Assembly (NCBI GenBank): GCA_038323835.1
Contig: JBBQHI010000014.1
Coordinates: forward strand, 13,477-77,476
Source: JACVRW01 sp038323835
GTDB lineage: Bacteria > Actinomycetota > Thermoleophilia > Solirubrobacterales > Thermoleophilaceae
DNA: 64,000 bases
Direction of reading: 5' to 3'
The first letter of the stretch is position 1, and every line of letters begins with the position of its first letter. The position numbers and the translations under genes were made by a program. The notes under the pieces are model-generated. The model searched no databases and was not told the origin of the DNA. It was given only the letters and a program-made list of their open reading frames with translations. Below are positions 49,023 through 55,367 of this stretch, piece by piece.

Positions 49023-50108
49023 ATGGCGGTTCGAGGAAAGCTTCTGGCGGTACTGACCGTGGCCCTGGCGGCTCTCGGGCTCGCCGCGTGCGGTAGTGAC
49101 AACAACGGCGGAGGCGGAGGAAGCGGCGGCAAGATCGCGCTGCTCCTGCCCGAGACCAAGACCACCCGCTACGAGGAGCAGGACAAGCCGAACTTCGAGC
49201 GCCGTGTGAAGGAGCTCTGTCCGGACTGCGAGGTGATCTACGCGAACGCCAATCAGGACCCGGCCAAGCAGCAGCAGCAGGCCGAGGCGGCGATCACCAA
49301 GGGCGCGAAGGTCATCGTGATCAGCGCGGTGGACGTGAAGTCCGCCGCCGCGATCGTGGCCAAGGCCAAGCAGTCCGACGTGAAGGTGATCGCCTACGGG
49401 CGGCTGATTTCCGACGCGGACATCGACTACTACGTGTCGATCGATCCCTTCAAGGTCGGCCAGCAGCAGGCCGAGGTGCAGATGGAGGCCGTGCAGGCGA
49501 AGAGCCCCCGCGTCGTGATGATCAACGGCGCCCCCACGGACAGCAACGCCAAGCCCTACAAGGACGGCGCGACCCAGGTGCTGAAGAAGAAGGGCGCGAC
49601 GATCGTGAAGAGCTTCGACACGCCCGACTGGAGCCCGGACAAGGCCCAGCAGGAGATGGAGAGCTCGATCACGGGGCTCGGCAACAACGGCTTCGACGCG
49701 GTCTACGTGGCCAATGACGGCATGGCCGGTGGCGCCATCGCGGCACTCAAGGGCGGTCGCATCGACCCGTCCATGCGCTTCGTGACCGGGCAGGACGCCG
49801 AGCTCGCGGGCATCCAGCGGATCCTCACGGGCGAGCAGCTTATGACCGTGTACCAGCCGCTGATCCAGATCGCCGAGTCGGCGGCGGAGATGGCCGTGCC
49901 GATCGCCCAGGGCAAGACCCCTCCCGCGAGCGCGGCCCCGGACAAGGTCGACAACGGGACGAAGCAGGTGCCGTCGAAGCTGCTGGCCACCATTGCCATC
50001 AAGAAGGACAACATCGAGAGCACGGTGGTCAAGGACGGATTCCTGAAGGCGCCGGACATCTGCACCGGTCCGTACGCCAAGGCGTGCAAGGAGAACGGGA
50101 TTAAGTGA
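49023..50108 (+). CDS. Sugar ABC transporter substrate-binding lipoprotein
   Basis: This periplasmic-binding-protein family 1 (LacI-like fold) lipoprotein has 361 residues. The signal with lipobox ALGLAAC is at residues 1-23, followed by a Gly-rich linker. The ligand domain has KIALLLPETKTTRYEEQD, IVISAVDVKSAAAIV, VMINGAPTDSNA and DAVYVANDGMAGGAIAAL. It resembles xylose/ribose-type binding proteins. GGAGG precedes the ATG. It heads the amino-sugar operon, so an N-acetylated amino sugar is the likely ligand. No permease or ATPase gene follows; these must be encoded elsewhere or be shared. Confidence 0.9.
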   Translation: MAVRGKLLAVLTVALAALGLAACGSDNNGGGGGSGGKIALLLPETKTTRYEEQDKPNFERRVKELCPDCEVIYANANQDPAKQQQQAEAAITKGAKVIVISAVDVKSAAAIVAKAKQSDVKVIAYGRLISDADIDYYVSIDPFKVGQQQAEVQMEAVQAKSPRVVMINGAPTDSNAKPYKDGATQVLKKKGATIVKSFDTPDWSPDKAQQEMESSITGLGNNGFDAVYVANDGMAGGAIAALKGGRIDPSMRFVTGQDAELAGIQRILTGEQLMTVYQPLIQIAESAAEMAVPIAQGKTPPASAAPDKVDNGTKQVPSKLLATIAIKKDNIESTVVKDGFLKAPDICTGPYAKACKENGIK

Positions 50109-51052
50109 CCCCGCCGTCGGCGGTAGCCGTCGACGCCGGCCAGACCGAGATCAAGGCCGCGCTCACGGATGAGCGCGGCCCTCGGACCGCAAGGGCCCCG
50201 GGCGTTCGCCGCCTGGGACTCGACATCGGTCCCGACGACGTGGCCGCCGCGCTGCTCGCGGCGGTGGCCGGGCTCGGGCCGCTGCCCGACCCGCGGCCGC
50301 CGATGGGCGTCGGGCTCTCGGGCTTCGAGGCCGCGGGCGATGCCGACCTGCGACGCGTCCACGCGATCCTGGTGGAGGCGCTCGGCCTCGATCACCTCGC
50401 GATCGCCAGCGACGGCCTCACCTCGCTCTTCGGCGCCCTCGGCGCGAGCGACGGCGCTGTGGTGGCCGCGGGTACGGGCACCGTGGTGCTCGCCCGTCGC
50501 GACGACGCCTACGCGAAGGTGGACGGCTGGGGCTCGCTGCTGGGTGACGGCGGCAGCGGCTTCGCCATCGGGCGTGCCGGGCTCGACTCCGCCCTGCGCC
50601 ACGCCGACGGCCGCCACGGATCGGCCGCGCTCCTGGAGGCGGCCGCGCTCCGCTTCGGCCCGCTGCCCGGCCTGCCCCAGGCGATCTATGCCTCCGCGAC
50701 ACCCAACCGCGCGGTGGCGAGCTTCGCCGCCGACGTGGCCGCCACCGCGCGGGCCGGGGATGAGCGGGCGCTGGCCATCGTCGAGCACGCCGCGCGGGAG
50801 CTGGCGCGCAGCGCGTGCGCCGCCCTGGGCCGCCTGTTCGCACCCAATGAGCGCGCGGTGGTGTCATATGCCGGGCATGTGTTCGACGACGGTCCCGTGC
50901 TGATCGAGCCCTTCACGCAGGAGGTGGCCGACTCCCGCCCGGGCACGTCCGTGATCGTCCCCGAGGGCGACTCGCTGGACGGGGCCGCCTTCCTGGCCGA
51001 GCACGCGAGCTCGCTGCGCCCGGAACCGGGCATCCTCTGGAACGCCGGTTGA
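50105..51052 (+). CDS. BadF/BadG-type ATPase, probable N-acetylglucosamine kinase
   Basis: This 315-residue sugar kinase of the ASKHA fold has an N-terminal phosphate-1 motif (VDAGQTEIKAAL), GAVVAAGTGTVVLAR near residue 120, GWGSLLGDGGSGFAIGR near 140, and a phosphate-2/adenosine region near 250. It likely phosphorylates GlcNAc or ManNAc at C6 on entry. The GTG start overlaps the binding-protein stop by 4 bp. The neighbouring NanE and NagA genes support the assignment. Confidence 0.85.
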   Translation: MTPPSAVAVDAGQTEIKAALTDERGPRTARAPGVRRLGLDIGPDDVAAALLAAVAGLGPLPDPRPPMGVGLSGFEAAGDADLRRVHAILVEALGLDHLAIASDGLTSLFGALGASDGAVVAAGTGTVVLARRDDAYAKVDGWGSLLGDGGSGFAIGRAGLDSALRHADGRHGSAALLEAAALRFGPLPGLPQAIYASATPNRAVASFAADVAATARAGDERALAIVEHAARELARSACAALGRLFAPNERAVVSYAGHVFDDGPVLIEPFTQEVADSRPGTSVIVPEGDSLDGAAFLAEHASSLRPEPGILWNAG

Positions 51053-51723
51053 CCGACCCGTTCGAACCGATGCGCAGCGGGGTGGTCGTGTCGGTGCAGG
51101 CCGGGGCCGAGAGCCCGCTGCGGGACACCGCCGTGATGGTGGCCCTGGCGCGCGCGGCCGAGCAGGGCGGCGCCGTGGCGATCCGCGCCGAGGGGGCCGT
51201 GGACGTGGGCGCGATCGCCGACGCCGTGGACGTGCCGGTTATCGGCCTGCGCAAGCGCGAGCTCGCGGGCAGCGCGGTGTACATCACGCCCGAGCTCACC
51301 GACGTGGAGGAGATCACCCGCGCGGGCGCCGACGTGGTGGCCGTGGACGCGACGCTGCGGGACCGACCCGGCGGGATGTGCCCGGCGGAGTTCATCCCCG
51401 CCGCGAGCGCCGTTGGTCTGCCGCTGCTGGCCGACGTGGACAACTACGAGTCGGGGCTGGCCGCCCGCAAGGCGGGCGCCCACGCGGTGGCCACCACGCT
51501 GGCCGGATACACCGGCGACGGCCCGGTGCCCGAGGAGCCCGACCTGGAGTTGGTGCGGCTGCTGGTGCAGGCGCTGGACTGCCCGGTGCTGGCCGAGGGC
51601 CGCTACGCCTCGCCCGCCTCCGTGCGCGCCGCCTTCGAGGCGGGCGCGTGGGCCGTGGTGGTGGGCACGGCGATCACGGACCCGGCCGCGATCACGCGCC
51701 GGTTCGCCGATGTCGCGGGCTGA
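51049..51723 (+). CDS. nanE: N-acetylmannosamine-6-phosphate 2-epimerase NanE
   Basis: NanE interconverts ManNAc-6-P and GlcNAc-6-P. The 224-residue TIM barrel has VIGLRKREL (catalytic Lys region), VYITPELTDVEEITRAGADVVAVDATLRDRP near residue 90, and VLAEGRYASPASVRAAFEAGAWAVVVGTAITDP. The start is TTG at 51049, overlapping the kinase stop (TTGA); an ATG at 51070 is the alternative. It shows that the pathway also accepts ManNAc-type sugars, but no sialic-acid lyase is present. Confidence 0.9.
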   Translation: MTDPFEPMRSGVVVSVQAGAESPLRDTAVMVALARAAEQGGAVAIRAEGAVDVGAIADAVDVPVIGLRKRELAGSAVYITPELTDVEEITRAGADVVAVDATLRDRPGGMCPAEFIPAASAVGLPLLADVDNYESGLAARKAGAHAVATTLAGYTGDGPVPEEPDLELVRLLVQALDCPVLAEGRYASPASVRAAFEAGAWAVVVGTAITDPAAITRRFADVAG

Positions 51724-52468
51724 GACCTCCGAGCTGCCGCGCCGCCTGCCGGCCGCCGCGGGCAAGGGCGAGTCGCTGCGCGCGGTGCTCGAGGGGTTCG
51801 TGGCCTCGCTCGAGGCGGGCGCGCCGGTGCCCTCCGAGCGCGTGCTGGCCGAGCGCTACGGCCTGGCGCGAATGACCGTGCGCGGGGAGATCGACCGCCT
51901 GGTGGCCGAGGGCGCGGTGTACCGCCTGCACGGGCGCGGAACCTTCGTGGCCGAGCCCCGGGTGGCCCAGGCGATGGCCTTCAGCTCGTTCAGCGAGGAC
52001 ATGCGGGCCCGGGGGATGGAGCCCGGATCGATCGTGCGCTCGCGCGCGGTGGTGAAGGCCGGCCCCTTCCTGGCCCGCTCGCTCGAGGTCCCCGAGGCCG
52101 CCGACGTGGTGGAGATCGAGCGCGTGCGCACGGCCGACGGCGCGCCGGTGGCGCTGGAGCGGGCGTACATGCCGCTGGCGCGCTACCCGGGCGTTGACGT
52201 CGCCGATCTGGAGGCGGGCTCGCTGTTCGAGCTGCTGGACGAGCGCTACGGCGTGCGGTTGCGCGAGGCCAGCCAGCGCGTTGTGGCCGTTGCCATCGAG
52301 CCCGAGGAGGCCGAGCTGCTCGGGGTGGAGCCGGGCGACCCGGGCCTGCGCTTCCACACCGTGGCCCGCGACGCGGAGGGGGCGCCCGCCTTCTACGCCA
52401 CCTCCCTGTTCCGCTGCGACCGCTACGAGATCGAGATCCACCAGACCCGCGAGGAGGACGCGCAGTGA
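51710..52468 (+). CDS. GntR/HutC-family regulator, probable DasR/NagR-type repressor
   Basis: The 252-residue regulator has an N-terminal winged helix (GAPVPSERVLAERYGLARMTVRGEIDRLVAEG, then VYRLHGRGTFVAEP) and a C-terminal UTRA effector domain with ALERAYMPLARYPGV and RFHTVARDAEGAPAF. HutC-type regulators of this branch bind palindromes like the two dre sites at 48909 and 54746 and release DNA with amino-sugar phosphates. The ATG at 51710 overlaps nanE by 14 bp. Regulation of both flanking promoters, including its own operon, is inferred. Confidence 0.88.
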   Translation: MSRAETSELPRRLPAAAGKGESLRAVLEGFVASLEAGAPVPSERVLAERYGLARMTVRGEIDRLVAEGAVYRLHGRGTFVAEPRVAQAMAFSSFSEDMRARGMEPGSIVRSRAVVKAGPFLARSLEVPEAADVVEIERVRTADGAPVALERAYMPLARYPGVDVADLEAGSLFELLDERYGVRLREASQRVVAVAIEPEEAELLGVEPGDPGLRFHTVARDAEGAPAFYATSLFRCDRYEIEIHQTREEDAQ

Positions 52469-53484
52469 GCGGCGCCGGCGCGCACATGCGGGCGGACATG
52501 GCGGCGCAGCCCGGGGTGCTGCGCTCGCTGGCTTCCCGCCGCGCCGAGATCGTCGCCTCGCTGAGTGGTCCCGAGCCCACCGGAGTCGTGATCGTGGCCC
52601 GCGGCTCCTCGGACTACGCCGCGATCTTCGGCCGCTACCTGATCGAGGCGGCCACGGGCACGCCGGTGGCGCTGGCCGCGCCCAGCCTGGAGACGCTCTA
52701 CGACGTGCAGCCGCGGCTGAACGGCTGGCTGGCCGTGGGGATCAGCCAGTCGGGGCGGACGCCGGAGATCGCCAACGTGCTCGGCCGCTACGCGCTGGCG
52801 GGGGCGCGCACGGTGGCCGTTACGAACGATCCTTTGAGTCCCGTGGCGGGAGTGGCCTCCGCCGGCGTGGACCTGGGCGCGGGCGAGGAGGGGGCGGTGC
52901 CGGCCACCAAGACTTTTACGGCGCAGCTGGCGGCGATGGCGCTCGTGGCCGAGGCCCTGGGCGAAGTGCCCTGGGGCGACGCCGACTGGGCCCGCCTCCC
53001 GGATGCCGTGGCCGAGGTGCTGACCCACCCCGCGCCGGCCGACGCTGCGGCGGAGAGCATCGCGGGCGCGGACGGGCTGATCGCGGTGGGCCGCGGGTAC
53101 CTGATGCCGGTGGCGCTCGAGGCGGCGCTGAAGCTGCGCGAGGCCGCGGGTGTGCGGGCCGAGGGATGGTCGGCGGCCGACTTCCGCCACGGCCCGGTCA
53201 CCGTGGCCCGCTCCGACCTGCCGACACTGGCGGTGAGCGCCGCCGGCCCGGCGGCCGCTGACGTGGAGGAGCTGGCCGCCCGGCTGGAGCGCGGCGGATC
53301 CACCGTGCTGCGGCTCGCCGACGATCCCGCGGCCACGCTCCCGTACCCGGGCGACCTACCGGAGCCGCTGCGCGCCCTGCCGGCGGTGGTCCGCGCTCAG
53401 CAGCTGGCGCTGGCCCTGGCGCTGCGACGCGGGCTCGACCCGGACGAGCCGTCGGGGCTCAGCAAGGTGACCGCCACGGAGTGA
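52465..53484 (+). CDS. SIS-domain sugar-phosphate isomerase/deaminase (NagB-II-like)
   Basis: This 339-residue double-SIS protein resembles the isomerase half of GlmS but lacks the glutaminase half. The first SIS domain has VVIVARGSSDYAAIFGRYLIE and VGISQSGRTPEIANVL. The second has GRGYLMPVALEAALKLREAAGVRAEGWSAADFRHGP, whose Glu and His are the isomerase residues. In amino-sugar operons such proteins deaminate glucosamine-6-P to fructose-6-P plus ammonia. GTG at 52465 overlaps the regulator stop. It is the last gene of the operon. Confidence 0.88.
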   Translation: MSGAGAHMRADMAAQPGVLRSLASRRAEIVASLSGPEPTGVVIVARGSSDYAAIFGRYLIEAATGTPVALAAPSLETLYDVQPRLNGWLAVGISQSGRTPEIANVLGRYALAGARTVAVTNDPLSPVAGVASAGVDLGAGEEGAVPATKTFTAQLAAMALVAEALGEVPWGDADWARLPDAVAEVLTHPAPADAAAESIAGADGLIAVGRGYLMPVALEAALKLREAAGVRAEGWSAADFRHGPVTVARSDLPTLAVSAAGPAAADVEELAARLERGGSTVLRLADDPAATLPYPGDLPEPLRALPAVVRAQQLALALALRRGLDPDEPSGLSKVTATE

Positions 53485-53633
53485 GCGCGGGGCGGCGCCG
53501 GGGCGGCCCCACGGTAGGAACAAAACCTCCGCTATACGCACTAAAAGTTCCTTTCGTCCCGCGTGCCTCGTGCGCAGCCGGGGCCTCAAGAATGTCCATA
53601 CGCGTGACGAGGCCCTCGACGCCGAAGTCGCGC

Positions 53634-54731
53634 TCACGCCGCCACCGCTCCGCCCACCAGCGTGCGCACCACCTTGAGCTTGTCGTCCAGCACGGTCACG
53701 TGCGCGGGACCGCCGACGCGCAGGACGCCGAGGTCGTCATGACCAAGTAGACGCGCGGGGGCGGTGGAGGCGGCGTGCACGGCCTCGAGCACGGTGGCCC
53801 CGCCGGCCACGAGGTTGCGCACGCCCTGGTCCATGGTGAGGACGCTGCCGGCGAGCCTGCCGTCCGCGAGGCGGGCGGCGCCGTTCTTCACCGTGATCTG
53901 CCGGTCGCCCATCATGTACGCGCCCGGCTTCTGAAGCGCGGCCTCCACGGCATCGGTCACGAGGCAGAAGCGCCCGCGAGCGGCGAGGTGAGCGCCACGG
54001 GCGGTCTCCGGGGCCTGGTGCACGCCGTCCACGATCATCTGCACCGTCACGCCGGGGTCGATGAGCGCCACGCCGCCGATACCGGGATCGCGCGGGGCCC
54101 AGCGCCGGTGGGCGTTGTGCAGGTGGGTCATGGCCGTGGCCCCGCGCGAGAAGGCCTTGCGCGCCTGCTTGGCGTCGGCGTCGGAATGTCCGCAGGCCAC
54201 CACGACGCCCCGGGCCGCGAGCTGCTCGATCAGCTGGAGGGCGCCGGGCAGCTCGGGAGCGAGGGTCACCGTGGTCACGGGGCCGAGGTCGCACAGCTCG
54301 TCGGCCAGCGCGAGGTCCGGCTCGATCAGGTGACTCGGATCGTGGGCGCCGGGCCACTCGGGCGAGAGGAACGGCCCCTCGAGGTGAACGCCGAGGATGC
54401 GCGGGAGGCCGTCGTCGCCGGCCATGGCCTCGGCCGCCGCGGCCAGCGGCCCGGCGTAGGCCTCGACCGGAGAGGAGATGAACGTGGGCTGGAACGCCAC
54501 CACGCCGGTGGCGGCCAGGGCCTGGGCGGCCTCGCGGTAGCCGTCCGCGTCGGCGGTCAGGAAATCTACGCCGGCCACGCCGTTGATGTGGGCGTCCACG
54601 AAGCCGGGCACGGCCACGCTTCCCGGCCAGGAGGGACCTAGGCCCACGGCCGCGATCACTCCCTCCTCCACCTCAACGTCGCCCTCGACGAGCCTTCCGT
54701 CTACGAGTGCAGCCCCAACTCCCAGGCGCAT
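53634..54731 (-). CDS. nagA: N-acetylglucosamine-6-phosphate deacetylase NagA
   Basis: NagA removes the acetyl group from GlcNAc-6-P. The 365-residue amidohydrolase has PGFVDAHINGVAGVDF near residue 41 (only one His in the HxH position, as in single-metal NagAs), the metal ligand Glu in GVHLEGPFLSP, His in VACGHSDAD, THLHNAHRRW, IVDGVHQAPE, and the catalytic Asp in LVTDAVEAA. AAGGAG precedes the ATG, and a dre operator lies 15 bp upstream. It is convergent with the amino-sugar operon and is co-regulated by sequence. Confidence 0.93.
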   Translation of the reverse strand: MRLGVGAALVDGRLVEGDVEVEEGVIAAVGLGPSWPGSVAVPGFVDAHINGVAGVDFLTADADGYREAAQALAATGVVAFQPTFISSPVEAYAGPLAAAAEAMAGDDGLPRILGVHLEGPFLSPEWPGAHDPSHLIEPDLALADELCDLGPVTTVTLAPELPGALQLIEQLAARGVVVACGHSDADAKQARKAFSRGATAMTHLHNAHRRWAPRDPGIGGVALIDPGVTVQMIVDGVHQAPETARGAHLAARGRFCLVTDAVEAALQKPGAYMMGDRQITVKNGAARLADGRLAGSVLTMDQGVRNLVAGGATVLEAVHAASTAPARLLGHDDLGVLRVGGPAHVTVLDDKLKVVRTLVGGAVAA

Positions 54732-54745
54732 CCGGCTCCTTTTCT

Positions 54746-54761
54746 ACTGGTCTAGACCAGT
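54746..54761. promoter_or_regulatory. DasR-type operator (dre) upstream of nagA
   Basis: ACTGGTCTAGACCAGT, identical to the site at 48909, lies 15 bp upstream of the nagA start. It also lies 46 bp upstream of the divergent gene at 54808, which it may affect too. Confidence 0.85.
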
Positions 54762-54807
54762 GAGACTCTATTGCCACGGCTGCCGTCGGAGGTGAGAGGC
54801 TGGCGGC

Positions 54808-55302
54808 GTGTCCGGACGAAGGGCCGCCATCGGCAGCGCGCTGTTCCTGCTGGCGGCGCCGGGCACCGCGGCGGGCCTCGTGCCGTGGCTGCTCACCGGT
54901 TGGGAGTCGCGGTGGTGGCCCTGGCCGCTGCGGGCGGCCGGGGCCCTGCTGCTCGGTGCGGCTGTGGCGGCACTGCTCAGCGCCTTCGCCCGCTTCGCGC
55001 GAGAGGGCCTCGGCACTCCGGCGCCGGTCGCGCCCACCCAGCACCTGGTGGTCGGCGGCCTCTATCGGCACGTGCGCAATCCGATGTACGTGGCCGTGGT
55101 GGGTGCTGTGCTCGGCCAGGGCCTGCTGCTGGGGCGCCCGGTCCTGCTCGCGTACGGAGCCGGACTCTGGGCGCTGTTCGCCGCGTTCGTGCGCGGGTAC
55201 GAGGAGCCCGTTCTCCGCCGCACCTACGGCGAGGAGTATGAGCGCTTCCGGGCGGCTGTCCCGGCCTGGGTTCCCCGACTGCGGCCCTGGCGCGGAGGCT
55301 AG
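54808..55302 (+). CDS. Isoprenylcysteine carboxyl methyltransferase (ICMT)-family membrane protein
   Basis: The 164-residue membrane protein has about four TM segments. It carries the ICMT/phospholipid-methyltransferase signature GLYRHVRNPMYVAVV near residue 88 and the C-terminal EEPVLRRTYGEEYERFRAAVPAWVPRL. Bacterial members methylate unknown lipid or small-molecule substrates with SAM at the membrane. The start is GTG at 54808. No link to the amino-sugar genes is evident beyond sharing the upstream region. Confidence 0.85.
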   Translation: MSGRRAAIGSALFLLAAPGTAAGLVPWLLTGWESRWWPWPLRAAGALLLGAAVAALLSAFARFAREGLGTPAPVAPTQHLVVGGLYRHVRNPMYVAVVGAVLGQGLLLGRPVLLAYGAGLWALFAAFVRGYEEPVLRRTYGEEYERFRAAVPAWVPRLRPWRGG

Positions 55303-55349
55303 TCCCGGGAGCGGGCCGCGACATCGCCTATGCACCGGGTGGCGCAGGG

Positions 55350-55363
55350 TTAGGGTTCCCTAA
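55350..55363. promoter_or_regulatory. IdeR/DtxR-like iron box before the phosphodiesterase-GT2 gene
   Basis: TTAGGGTTCCCTAA is identical to the first box before efeO (47304-47317). It ends 4 bp before the ATG at 55368. A gene with this site next to its start would be expected to respond to iron if the site is real. Confidence 0.5.
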
Positions 55364-55367
55364 TAGG

